Shown: positions 22,401-31,899 of the stretch, piece after piece
How positions within the stretch are numbered: position 1 is the first letter of the stretch
Layout: every line of letters begins with the position of its first letter
Assembly (NCBI RefSeq): GCF_003945595.2
Contig: NW_024104663.1
Span: forward strand, 1-64,000
Reading direction: 5' to 3'
DNA from: Pipra filicauda
Lineage: Eukaryota > Chordata > Aves > Passeriformes > Pipridae
Length of the DNA stretch: 64,000 nucleotides
The notes under the pieces: generated by a model
What the model was told of the DNA's origin: nothing
The model's input: the letters and a program-made list of their open reading frames with translations, nothing else
Database searches by the model: none
Program-made: the position numbers and the translations under genes

Positions 22401-25400
22401 TAAAAGAATATGAAAGTTGTTTAGTATGTTTATCAATAAAAGCCTGTTAATACACATGTGTACTAACAGAAAGCAGTCAGAAACTCTGTCATCCTTTACT
22501 CTGCTGAAATAGCTCCCATGTGCTTTTGCTCTTGATAGTTGTTGACGTATTAAATAATTCACACAGCCTAAGGATACAAAATATTATCTATGAAAAGTAA
22601 TTTAATGCTTTAAAATACTCTCAAAGTTATAAACATTACTAAATATTGTTCGGTTTTACTGTTTCAGAAATTAGAAGTTTCAAAGCCAACTCACATCCAC
22701 TGGATAAGATTTTTAGATCTTTTCTGAATTAAATCGATTCCATCCAACACATTGGTGATGTCATACACTCTTCGTTTTCGTACTCCAAGTGTTGTTGCTA
22801 CTTCATTTAAATCAAGAACACCGTCTGGAGCTTTTTTGAGAAGAGCCATAAATCTTCGTGTCAAAAGCACCAAGGACGCATCAAATCGTGGCCTTTTGAC
22901 TTCCACAGTTTCTGTGAAGTTTTGATAGAATATTTAGGGTAAGCTACTACATAAGCATGAAGTGTTCCTTAAAAAAAAAGGGATAGTGATGAAGTAACAA
23001 TGAAGATAAAAGTTTGGAAGCACTGCAGTTTTTAATGCTGACATTGCAAAGGCATCATGTAAAGCCTATTAACTACATATACCTTTGTTTGTTTGCAGTG
23101 ATTGTATCTACATAGCAAGCATGCACCCTCGTGCTTTCAACATTTATGACTTCACGCTGCTAGTATGGATATTAATAGTTGTGTAACTGTATGTTCATAG
23201 GACATGAGATAGATCACTGAATGAATACCAATGAAATCCTGGGTTAACAATACACAAATAGTCAGGGGCACTGCCAGAGAAATGCAGCTCTATCTCTGCT
23301 CCATGACACCATTAAAATGTTTTTTCACACCCTTTTGGCCCAGATTAACCAGCAGACCTCCCAAATAACAATCAGGCATGGTTCAGGAGTCAGCTTGGCT
23401 TCAGGACTGTTTCAGCCTAGAACCGACCAATCTGTTCTGGGGTAGGAGAACTTAATATGTGGACAAACTCTGTTTGCACTATTTGGCCTCAGGGCAAAAG
23501 AACTGGTCATTCCATTAATTTACTAATAGAATAAAGATCTACAGACACCCTAACACCACAGGTTTAAGAGAGATCCCTGTGCTATGTGTATCCATTACCA
23601 ACATATTTGCAGAAACAGCTGAAAAGTCACTGACAAACAGCTTATTTAACTTGAGAATGTTATTTGTGTATGCAAAAAGCACAAAAAAGCATCTATATTT
23701 GAGGCACAAAAAAGACATGATACACACACACACTCATTTGATGCCAGAGGCAATGAAAGACTGTTAAATTCTGCTATTACTTGTCTTTTCTCCTGTAAAG
23801 CAAACTAGGTATTTCATACCTGTGAAAAATCTGTTCATCTCGAACTGTGTTGCTGAGCAATACTCCAGTCTAATGCTTTAAGAAAAGGTGACTGCACGTG
23901 TAAACAAACTTCCCTAGAAAATGCTCTACTTCAAACATCAGTATTTTTCCCAAGTTGAATGAAACACATACTTTTACTCATAATGTATCACACCCATTCC
24001 ATGGGTTCAAATCTGTGCACTCTTTAACATGAAGTGACAGGTCCAACTACTTGGTTTTGGACTGTGTTACTGTGAGATGTGTGAAAGAATTCAACTGGTG
24101 AGAAAACAACAAAAAAACCCCAACAAAAACCAAACACCCAGAAATTCACTCAAGCTTGTTTTTACATTTATTAATACCAGTTGAAAACCAGCATTTGCCA
24201 GCATGATGTTTCAGTTTTCTATAACTCACTTTTCCCAAGCATTATTTTCTTTATAGCAGTGGGAAGGTATATTTGCAACAAATTTTAAGAGCAAAACTAT
24301 GAAGAAGTATTGCTTCACATCTGTTATTTCATTTAGTGTTCAGCATTTCTCCTGCTCTGCTGATATGAGATACATTACAATTTCTCATTTGTTTACAGCA
24401 TGTACTCACATTGTAAAAAGCCATAAAATACTTAAAGAATAATCTTTCAACATGAAACACAGCAACTTACTTTTCACAAGCTGTGCATCTTTGTGCACAT
24501 TCAGGTTGATCACTGGTGGCTGGAGAAATAAAAAAGGAAAAAATAACTGTCATAAAATGTTATTTACAGGGGAAGTTTTTTCAGAAGAAATCCCCAAATC
24601 AACTTCAAATGCTACAGCCATCACAGTGCTGACAATTCAACAGGTATTAATGTGAAGGAGTGTCACCAGACAGAAGGGATACGTGCTCATTATTTCCTGA
24701 CAGAATTTTCAGCCCTTAATCTCAGCATATCTCTCTCTGTTTTGGAAAGCAGGAAACACCACTGAAGGCCCTAGTGTTCAAGCAATGGTCACAACACAAA
24801 GAGATAACTGCATAATCTCTATAAATCCAAGCTTCATCTATTCCATGTAGCAGCTCATATATGGAAGATACGCTGCTATTATACAGCACTACAGTTATAC
24901 GTTTCAAACAAGACTGGCAGCAGAGCCTGCTCTGGGCGAGATACTAACGTAATGAACCTAAGCAGGTACTTCATTACACTCCTCTCCCCAATTTAAGAAC
25001 AGAAGCATTTTCAAATTCAGACTCATTACAGTTGGAAGAGACCTAAGGTCACCTCTGGTCCAACCGCCAACTCCAAACAGGAACAGCCATTAGATGAGAG
25101 CAGCTTATGCAAGGCTTAATTAACTGGGCCTTTAAAATTACAAGGGATGGAGGCTACATCTCCCTGAGCATCCCACTACACTGCTTCCCTGTCCTCACAG
25201 TGAAGAAGTTCCATTTTACATCAAGCTGCAACCTCTCTGGCTTCTTTTGTTTCAATTCGTGACTATTTTCTTTCAGCCTCTCATCATGTACAACTGTGAA
25301 GTGTCTGGCCAGTTTCTTCAGTTCTTAAGATCCTTGCAAGTATGGCATGAAGCTGTGTCAGGGGTGGTTTAGTCAGATATTATGAAAAGATTCTTCCCCC

Positions 25401-28400
25401 AGAGGGTGGTCAGGCACTGGAACAGGTTCACCAGGGAAGTGGCCATAGCCTGACAGAGTTCAAGAAGCTCTTGGACAACGCCCTCAGGCTTAGGATGTGA
25501 TTCTTGGGGTTGTCCTGTGCAAAGCGAACAGCTGGACTCGATCTTATGGGTTCCTTCCAACTCAGGATATTCTATGATTCTACTGAAGGGCTGCTGCAAC
25601 AAGCTCCCTCAGGAGTTTATTAACAGCCTTTCTGTACTACTGGGCCTAATCAGGCACAGCATTCCAAGAGCAGCCTGATACATGCCAAGTAAGGAAGAAG
25701 AATCACTACCCTCTGGATATTCTCCTGCTAATACAGCTTCCTATGCCTTAAAGTTAGGGCACAGTGCAGGTGCACATTTAGCCCACTGGCCATCAAGACC
25801 CCCAGGTCCTTCCAGGGTGGTCCCCCAGCCTGTACCACTGCAGGGTACAGTGTAGGACTTCACACTTGAATTTTCAACTACCTTGGTTGAAGTTTATGAG
25901 GTGTCTGATGATGCCTTCCTCCAGCCCATAAACATCATGAGGGGGCATCTCACATCCTCTTCCTACGAACAGGACAGGTCCTAGGATAGACCCTTGAGAA
26001 ACGTCACTTGTAACCTGCTTCTGAGTAACGTATGAACTACTAACCGTTCTTCTTTGATCCTGATGATTCATCCAAGGATTTTTTTACTCATCCGGTAGTT
26101 TATCACATCTGTAACATCCCAACTCCAAGAGAAGAATGCTGCAGGACAGTTTCAAAAGTCCTGCTAAAGCTAATGTAGTTGACATCCAAGGCTTTGGATC
26201 TACAGATCTAGACATTTCATCAGCAACGGGGTAATCAGGCAGCCATGTTGGCTATTCAATCACCTTCTTCACGTGCCTGGCAATAGCTTCCCAGAGAACT
26301 TGCTCCATGGCTTTCAAAGGGACTGAAGAAAGGCTGACTTAAGCTGTAGCTGACTTCTACAACCTCAAAAATCACAAGAGCAACCTCACAATAACATCAG
26401 CCAGCTCTCTCAGAATGTATCCCAAGAAAGTCTTATGGACTTGGTTGGGATGGGTTTTCTCAAGAGATTCCTAACTTGACACTTTTCCACTGCTGGTTGT
26501 TCTTTAAGACACAAAGCCTAGGAGGCATCAGTTCTGAAGAACCACGCAAGAAGGCCAAGTATTGCAGCCTTACCTGTGTCTAGTCTTCCTAAATCACCTG
26601 CCCCATTTAGCAGCAGGTTCACCTATTTCCCCCCTCCCACCCCTCCCCTCCCCTGCTGTACTGCTGGTGTACAACTGCAGTGTGAGCTGCAGGTTGAGCT
26701 CAGGGAGGTGGGAGATCCAGGCACCAGGCAGTGAAGTGCCACCCTTGCATAAGAAAGGGCCTGGGAACCTGCGGTCCTGCCAGGGGACTGGACACTTGGA
26801 GACCCGGCAGGGGTTGAGGACTCCAGACAGTGATTCATCCAGACAGTGAGGGTACAAAAGCCCAGGGTTTCCTCTGTTCAGGGGCCCTTGCTTGGAGGCA
26901 CCAGCTCTAGCTGTTGTTTTGTTGTTGCACCAAGATTAAATTATATTAAGTATGCAGATGTGTGAGACACGCTACGGGAAAGCTGATCTCTGTGAGTGCA
27001 GCTGTGAAGGAGCCTCAGTCCCAGCTCAGGTGGTGTGAGAGTGACTCCCAGACTAGCTCCTGGATGGTCAGACAGGGAAGTTTCTTTAACATTGTGACCC
27101 TTGGCATTCCTTGCTAGTTTCAACATTACAACTTCGGCTTTCCAAGCTTCATACCTACATGTCCAGACAGTTTTTATCCTTCTTCTTTATGGTCTGTCTT
27201 TGCTTTCAACTCCTGTATATGTTCTTTTTGCTCTCCCCACAGTGCAGATGTAGCTGTGCCCATCCCTTAACACATTTACTTGTCATGAGGATCAGGATAG
27301 AATGTCTCTGTCCTTACTGACCTCCACCTATTCAGCTCTTCCAACTTTGAAAGTTGCCTCCCCTAAAATCTCAGCTACCTGTTGCCTGAATAAGTTTAAG
27401 TCCTGAAGCCTCGAAAAGACAGAATCCATGTTCTGTACTCTGTTACTAGCCTTCCTCACTACATTCAAGGTCTTGAACTCCACTGTTAAGTAAACTTCCC
27501 AGTCACACTCCCAACACCAGAGACTTTCACTGCTGGGACTGAAGCCTCTTCACAGTGGGTGGCTCCAGTGAACCAATGGGAGCCACACTTGACTCCCTAC
27601 ACACCCCACTCACGCAGTCAGACCAGGTTTCCCTACTATTTTGACACCAGGTTTTCCTTAGCAAAGTCTCAGACATCTCATTCCATAAAGCAATTTATTC
27701 ACAGCGCAGTAACACAGAAACAGCTCAAGCTGTTGCCTCCAAGGACGGACCCCCAACAAAAAAAGCCTCTGAGCTTTTATACCCTGACAGCCTACCTGCA
27801 CCCAAGTCTTGCTATTCCTCCTGAGTCCTCTGCTCCCGCCGTCCCTCCCAGTGTCCATCCACCTCACTGGCTCCACCCGTCTTTGTGCCCTTTTGTTATC
27901 CAAAGGCTGTGTTTGCTGTGCCTCTGTGTCCACTCACTTGGCCAACACCACTCATCTTCTTGCCCTTTGTTATCCAAAGGGTTGGGCAGTTCATGGCCTC
28001 ATGTCTCTCTTGGCTCCCACCCAAAGCTCAATTTGCAGCTTGGAAACCGAGCCACCTGAACCAGATGTATTCCTCAACATCCACTATTCCATGGTGGGTT
28101 GTAGTGGGTTGACCCTGGCTGGATGTCAGCCACTCACCAAGGTCCCCTTCTCAGCTGGACGGGAAAGAGAGAATATAACAAAGGCTCACGAGTTAAGGAC
28201 TGGGAGAGATCACTCACCAAATACCATCACAGGCAAAACAGATTCAAACTTGGGATATTAACTGAAGTTATTACTAACAAAGTCAGAGCAGGATAATGAG
28301 ATGTAAAATAAATCTTAAAACACTTTCCCATCAACCCTCTCTCCTTCCCACCAGCAGCTCAGGAAGATGGAGAATGGGGGTTATGGTCAGTTCATCACAA

Positions 28401-29974
28401 GTTGTTTCTGCTGCTGTTTAGAGAGAGGTCTCCTTCCCCTGCTCCAGCATGGGATCCCTCCCACAGGAGACAGTTCTCCATGAACTTCTCCACTGTGAGT
28501 CCATCACATGGGCAACAGTTCTCCATGAACCTCTGAGATATGGGTCACTCTTCCACAGGGCTCAGTCCTTCAGGCACAGCCTGCTCCAGTGTGGGTCCCC
28601 CAAGTCCTGCAAGGAAACCTGCTTCAGCGTGGGCTCCTCTCTCCACAGGTCAAGTCCCTGCCAGGACCCTGCTCCAGCACAGGTTTCCCATAGGTTCGCA
28701 GCCCTCTCTTTGGCATCCACATGCTCCGATGTGGGTCTCCTCCACAGGCTGCAGGTGAATCTCTGCATCCCCATTGACCTCCATAGGCTGCAGGGGGCCA
28801 TCCTGCTTCACCATGGGCTGCAGGGGAACCTCAGCTCTGTCACCTGGAGTACCTCCTCCCTCTCCCTCTCCAATGATCTTGGGGTCTGCAGAGTTGTTCC
28901 TCTCACATATTCTCGCTCTGCTCTTCTCTGGCTGCAATTACATCTGTGCAAGAACTTATCTTTTTTGTTCTTAATTACAGAGGCATTACCACCATTTCTG
29001 ATTGATCAGCCTTGGCCAGCAGCATGTCCCTCTTGGAGCTGCCTGGCTCTATTGGACATGGAAGAAGCTTCTAGCAGCTTCTCAGAGAAGCCAACTCTGT
29101 AACCCCCCACACATCCCTGGCTCCCACTACTAAAACCTGGCCATAAACTCAATACACACAGCCACTACGGCCAAGGCTGTTAATAATTACCATATTCTTG
29201 ACTTCCCTGTTTACAAAAAGACAGTTCAGGAAAGCATCACCCCTGGTTGACTCATCTCAACACCTAGATAGAGAAGCTGTGCCCAACACCCTTTGTTTTT
29301 TACAACAATGGTTTCCAACGATAAGAAATTTTCAATTACCAGCATAAAAACTCACATAAACTCTTTCATGGCTGTAAGAAAATACTACCAAGTACCATTT
29401 AGCCCAACTGTCAAAAATAATTAAAAGAAATATAACAAATTTTAAGAAGTTTCACAGAAGTAGGCCCGGTTTTTTGCTAGCTACCTCATAGCATTACTAA
29501 AAGTTGCGGTGGCAGCTGCATATAAGTGCCTCGACACCACAGATGTTCAGAGAAGAACAGAATACAGTCGTAGTCCATTTTTCTCAAACTCAGCTACAAA
29601 ATATTTAGCTCGATTAAGAGGCTACAGGCAACACAAGTAAGAAAACCCATCCCTTTGCACTCTAGCCCCTTTCCCTAGCAGTCTGCTAGGGAAGCATCGA
29701 GGGAATGCCACGAGCGAGGGGAAGCATCGCATGGCTCCTTTCGGGTACCACGCTGCCCGGGCCCGCCGCGCCTTTCCCGCTCAGGGGATGCAGGACGGGC
29801 TTTCGGCCGCCTCCTCACCACCTCCCGCGGCAGGAGCGCGGCTGCAGCGCCATGTCCCGCCCTCTCCCCATCCCCAGGCAGTGCCTCCCTGTGCCGCCCG
29901 CCATGTACCTCACTCACACGCAGCGTGTCCGGCTGCAGCGGCCTCAGGCGTTCCCACTTATCGCGGCTAGCCAT
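19334..29974 (-). CDS. E2F6: E2F6 transcription factor, seven-exon model
   Basis: A nuclear DNA-binding repressor of the E2F family. In vertebrates E2F6 pairs with DP proteins, lacks the activation/pocket-protein-binding region, and works with Polycomb-type complexes. Exons on the - strand are 29974-29918, 24519-24471, 22911-22695, 22399-22241, 21221-21107, 19832-19685 and a proposed terminal 19404-19334. Phases join exactly across all six introns, giving 271 residues, close to the 281 of human E2F6. Visible parts: winged-helix DNA-binding domain (about 41-107) with [15 protein letters not shown], then [21 protein letters not shown] and [11 protein letters not shown] of the dimerisation/marked-box region, then [11 protein letters not shown] and an acidic Ser/Thr-rich tail. 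The VKRPRFD start of the DNA-binding domain and the short C-terminus favour E2F6 over E2F1-5. Exons 3-6 are secure; the first two and the last are less so. Confidence 0.9.
19685..19832 (-). CDS. E2F6: E2F6 exon 6, end of marked box and acidic tail
   Basis: 148 bases entering in phase 0 after TTTTATAG and leaving in phase 1 at GAAG|GTAATG. It encodes [20 protein letters not shown], closely parallel to the mammalian [11 protein letters not shown] segment. A Glu/Asp/Ser/Thr-rich stretch ending VPPDEG follows. If the donor is skipped the frame adds about 20 residues and stops at 19623, so a read-through isoform is possible. Confidence 0.92.
21107..21221 (-). CDS. E2F6: E2F6 exon 5, marked-box region
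   Basis: 115 bases encoding [20 protein letters not shown] followed by [18 protein letters not shown]. This is the conserved marked-box core shared by E2F proteins, used for partner choice and DNA bending. It enters after the AC end of the U12 intron and leaves in phase 0 at GAT|GTAAGT. Confidence 0.95.
21222..22240 (-). other. E2F6: U12-type AT-AC intron in E2F6
   Basis: This 1,019-base intron starts ATATCCTTTC (22240-22231), an exact U12 AT-AC 5' splice site. Near the end it has TCCTTGAC (21239-21232), a U12 branch-site consensus, with the branch A 11 bases before the last intron base. It ends ...GTATAC. Joining GCAAA to ACTAGCTTATG restores the conserved ...[13 protein letters not shown]... 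reading. E2F family genes are known hosts of minor-spliceosome introns. Confidence 0.93.
22241..22399 (-). CDS. E2F6: E2F6 exon 4, dimerisation segment
   Basis: 159 bases encoding IGSNLDQ..., then [19 protein letters not shown] and [10 protein letters not shown]. The heptad-like leucines mark the leucine-zipper/coiled region used to pair with DP proteins. The acceptor is TTTTAG|AGGTT. At the 3' end there is no GT donor: the exon ends GCAAA and the intron begins ATATCCTTTC, a U12-type AT-AC splice site. Without that splice the frame would run into unrelated sequence and stop about 68 bases further on. Confidence 0.95.
22695..22911 (-). CDS. E2F6: E2F6 exon 3, DNA-binding domain
   Basis: 217 bases, entering in phase 1 after a CACAG acceptor and leaving in phase 2 at GGAT|GTGAGT. 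It encodes residues 36-108, essentially the whole E2F winged-helix domain. [10 protein letters not shown] starts the fold and [15 protein letters not shown] is the recognition helix, with the RRVYD residues that read the TTTSSCGC site; LIQKRSKN closes the wing. The domain is complete, with no stop or frameshift. Confidence 0.97.
24471..24519 (-). CDS. E2F6: E2F6 exon 2
   Basis: A 49-base micro-exon coding for [16 protein letters not shown] plus one base. The acceptor is strong, with a T-rich tract ending TTTCTCCAG, and the donor is AAAA|GTAAGT. It enters in phase 0 and leaves in phase 1, matching exons 1 and 3. The peptide parallels the 'INLEENVQYV' segment that precedes the DNA-binding domain in mammalian E2F6 (from memory), though similarity is weak. 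Confidence 0.75.
25352..25582 (+). mobile_element. Sense CR1 inserted in the older CR1
   Basis: Begins 'ctgtgtcaggggtggtttag', passes 'cccagagggtggtcaggcac' and ends 'tcaggatattctatgattct', a full CR1 3' end in + orientation. It interrupts the antisense CR1 cleanly, so it is younger. Confidence 0.85.
26600..27115 (+). mobile_element. Possible solo LTR
   Basis: Lies inside the old CR1 and does not match it. It has a TATA-like word (GGGTACAAAAGCCC, about 26849-26862) and, about 75 bases on, AGATTAAATTATATT as a possible poly(A) signal, the order expected in an LTR. The ends and a target-site duplication could not be fixed. Confidence 0.35.
27540..28085 (-). mobile_element. Possible LTR, - orientation
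   Basis: On the - strand it has TATAAAAGCTC (from 27783) followed about 85 bases later by AATAAATTGC (near 27696), an LTR-like promoter and poly(A) order. The presumed U3 side carries the word 'gccctttgttatccaaagg' twice about 75 bases apart (about 27888 and 27962), suggesting a duplicated control element. Ends not fixed; no coding remnants. Confidence 0.4.
28100..29156 (+). mobile_element. ERVL-type solo LTR (about 1.06 kb)
   Basis: Starts TGTAGTGGGTTGACCCTGGC and ends AAACTCAATACA, i.e. TG...CA ends with the first words typical of avian ERVL LTRs. Inside, from about 28450 to 28830, is a degenerate minisatellite of about 30 bases built on 'ctgctccagtgtgggt' and 'ctccacagg' words, also typical of this LTR group. 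No convincing target-site duplication was seen. No retroviral coding sequence lies next to it. Confidence 0.7.
28450..28830 (+). repeat. Degenerate minisatellite inside the ERVL LTR
   Basis: Several imperfect copies of a unit of about 28-35 bases of the form CCTGCTCCAGTGTGGGTCCC followed by CTCCACAGG-like words. An open frame across it (28449-29102) is a by-product and not a gene. Confidence 0.6.
29773..29780 (+). promoter_or_regulatory. E2F motif TTTCCCGC
   Basis: Exact match to the E2F consensus TTTSSCGC, in the CpG island just inside intron 1 of E2F6. Confidence 0.5.
29918..29974 (-). CDS. E2F6: E2F6 exon 1 (coding part)
   Basis: Nineteen codons, [19 protein letters not shown], ending in phase 0 at a donor CGT|GTGAGT. 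The ATG at 29974 has G at -3 and G at +4, a good initiation context, and sits in the CpG island. The same frame stays open to another ATG at 30052, which would add 26 residues rich in Gly, Ala and Arg; I chose the inner ATG for its context and because the added part looks like translated GC-rich leader. The N-terminus is the least conserved part of E2F6, so homology does not settle the start. Confidence 0.65.
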
Positions 29975-30220
29975 GTCCGCCCGGCCCCTCCTCCTCCTCG
30001 CCCCGGCCGGCCCCGAGAAGCCGGAGGAGGGAGGGTGCTCGGTCGCCCTCACGGGAAGGCTCCGAGCCCCGGCCGGGCGGGGGGCGCCGCGGGGCCGCTC
30101 CCGCGCTCAGCGCAGCCCGTCATGGCCGCCGCCTCCCGCCCCCCATTACCCATCGGCCCCCGCGGTGCGCGCGCTCGGCAATGTCCGCCACCTTCCCGCC
30201 CTGCCCAGCTCGTCCCGGCT

Positions 30221-30228
30221 TTTCCCGC
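30221..30228 (+). promoter_or_regulatory. E2F motif TTTCCCGC
   Basis: Second exact E2F consensus, about 250 bases upstream of the E2F6 ATG, where a promoter-bound factor would act. Suggests control of E2F6 by E2F proteins (inference). Confidence 0.55.
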
Positions 30229-30423
30229 CCCCGTCGGGGCATCCCCCCGGTCCCGCCGAACGTCGGGAGGGAATGCGCTAAAGCAATGCCTTTCCTCCCC
30301 CTCTCGTCACCGTCCCAGAGCGGCGGAGAAAAGGGTCTGCTCGCCCCCGCTTCCTCCTCGCCTGTGCCGGCAGCGGGAGCGCCCCGAGCCCTGCGGCAGC
30401 CAGTGTAGGCTAAGGGGGAGGAT

Positions 30424-30860
30424 CCCGGAATATGCTGATTTTGGAAGGGACTCACAAGGAGCATCGAGTCCAACTCCTGGCCCTGCATAGAACACTCCAG
30501 TAATCACACTGTGTGTCTGAGAGTATAATCCAAGCACCTCTTGAACTCTTGTCAGACTTGGTGCTGTGACCACTTCTAAGGGGAGCCTGTTCCAGTGCCC
30601 AGCCACCCTCTGGGTGAAGAACCGTTTTCTAATATCCAACCTTAACCTCCCCTGGCACAAGTTCAGGCCATTCCCTTGGGTCCTGCCACTGGTCACCAGA
30701 GAGAAGGGATCAGTATCTGCCCGTCCTCATCCCCTCACGAGGAAGCTGTAACTGCAACCAGGTCTCCCCTCGGTGTCCTCCAGCTGAACAGTCAAGTGAC
30801 CTCAGCTGCTCCTTATACAACTCCCCCTCAAAAGAGAGGAGGTCCTCACCATTTTGGTTA
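30424..30860 (-). mobile_element. CR1 LINE fragment, - orientation
   Basis: The + strand reads a reversed CR1 tail ('gattttggaagggactcaca'), then 'gcctgttccagtgcccagcc' and 'aacctcccctggcaca'. The - strand translation still shows the C-terminal CR1 words [13 protein letters not shown] and HWNRLP. It is 5'-truncated and directly borders the E2F6 CpG island. Confidence 0.9.
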
Positions 30861-31005
30861 CTGCAAGGAGGGAGATTTTTCTTCCTTCAGTGTACAGCAG
30901 TTACGAACCACCTCAGGAAAAAGGGGGGGTGTAACCCAGGTTCTTATCAATAATTCCCTTGGGGTGGATTAGAGTGAAACGATACTGAATAATCGGTGTT
31001 TGAAA

Positions 31006-31056
31006 ACATGTATAGGTAGGGTTTATTTTAAACACATATAGGTAGGGTTCATTTTA
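31006..31056 (+). repeat. Two-copy 27-bp tandem duplication
   Basis: The word ATATAGGTAGGGTTCATTTTAA occurs as two adjacent near-copies of about 26 bases (first copy with TGTATAGG and GTTTATTTTAA). Short and local. Confidence 0.7.
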
Positions 31057-31472
31057 ACAATTTTGTTTGAACAGGTATGTTAGCATTTTGGCTGTTGTCA
31101 TCTATATCATCTATCATAGAGATAACCCCTGGGGGGAAAATGCATAAGGGAGAGAAAGGAAAGACAGGATAAGGGAGAGTAAGGGAAAGAAAAGCTGAGA
31201 GTGGAAAGATATATATGTATATATATAGTCACCGCCCACGGGGTCCAGCGATGAAACTTGGTAGTTGCAGCTTCCATGTCTGTCAGTTGAAGTGGTGGCC
31301 TTGATCTGTTGGGGGTGAAGGGGAGAAGCCCCCCCACTTGAAGAAGTTATGAGTTACTATATCCGTGATTAGTGTCACAGACCATGCCACGAGCCTCCAG
31401 CATCTCCTGGGTCTGTGCTGAGCTTCTGTGAGGGGCCTGGCCAAAGGTTTTTTCCTGCCTTTCAAGATTGGC

Positions 31473-31491
31473 GGGGGGGGGGGGGGGGGGG
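31473..31491 (+). repeat. G19 homopolymer
   Basis: Nineteen consecutive G residues, in the LTR-like region. Length is prone to sequencing and replication error. Confidence 0.9.
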
Positions 31492-31899
31492 TGGTATGGG
31501 GCATCAGAGGTGTAATGCAAAAGTCCTACAGAAGCCTGCAAAAGTCCCTTGGCAATCCTAGAATACATAAATCATTAACCTTTTCAGTCTCTGACAAGCA
31601 TAAGCAAGGAGAGAGCACCCTGCTGTGCAAATATGTGTGAGAATAATTAGTATTGCTTTCTTGCCAAATAATCTGTTTCTGTCGTGACTTCCTAGTACGA
31701 GGCAGCCAAAGCTGCGTGTGTCACTCACGGGGCAGACACAGATAGAATGCCCATGTCACGAATGAGTTAATTACGAGAGGCTCATTGGTGAAGGGCAAGG
31801 TATGTTCCTCTTGGGCCAGACACGAGTGAATGTGGCTTGTCCAAACTCAGCCTGTCCATTTACCTCCTATCAACATCCTTTCCCCAGTGCTCCTGCCCT

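Larger units (their letters stand above)
25015..27515 (-). mobile_element. Old CR1 LINE, antisense to +, interrupted
   Basis: Read on the + strand, the left edge is a reversed CR1 tail ('cattacagttggaagagacc'). It continues through known reverse-strand CR1 words such as 'cccccaggtccttccagggt', 'tagacccttgagaaacgtca' and 'caggcagccatgttggctat', and later 'ttcctcactacattcaagg'. The element is diverged, with no intact reading frame. Its 3' end is at the left. It is split at 25352-25582 and at about 26600-27115. Continuity beyond 26590 is less certain. Confidence 0.7.
24520..29917 (-). other. E2F6: E2F6 intron 1, filled with transposable elements
   Basis: This 5.4-kb intron holds an old antisense CR1 (about 25.0-27.5 kb) split by a sense CR1 and by an LTR-like segment. 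An LTR-like block (27.54-28.08 kb) and a 1.06-kb ERVL-type LTR (28.10-29.16 kb) follow. The unbroken part next to exon 1 is GC-rich. Confidence 0.8.
29700..30420. promoter_or_regulatory. E2F6: E2F6 CpG-island promoter
   Basis: GC and CpG density rise sharply compared with the AT-rich flanks and fall again at 30420, where a CR1 begins. E2F6 exon 1 lies inside. It contains a GC box (GGGCGGGGGGCG, 30075-30086), a GCGCGCGC word near 30168, and two E2F motifs. No TATA box is seen, as usual for such promoters. Long open frames here on both strands are products of GC richness. Confidence 0.85.

Noticed and set aside
27559..28261. Open frames of 150-166 codons
   Set aside because: Lie in LTR-like sequence; no recognisable domain.
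28449..29102. 217-codon + strand open frame
   Set aside because: Lies wholly within the ERVL-type LTR and its minisatellite.
29705..30490. 261-codon + strand open frame and its overlaps in the CpG island
   Set aside because: Proline/arginine/alanine-rich products of GC-rich sequence, overlapping E2F6 exon 1 on the other strand and running into a CR1; no domain.
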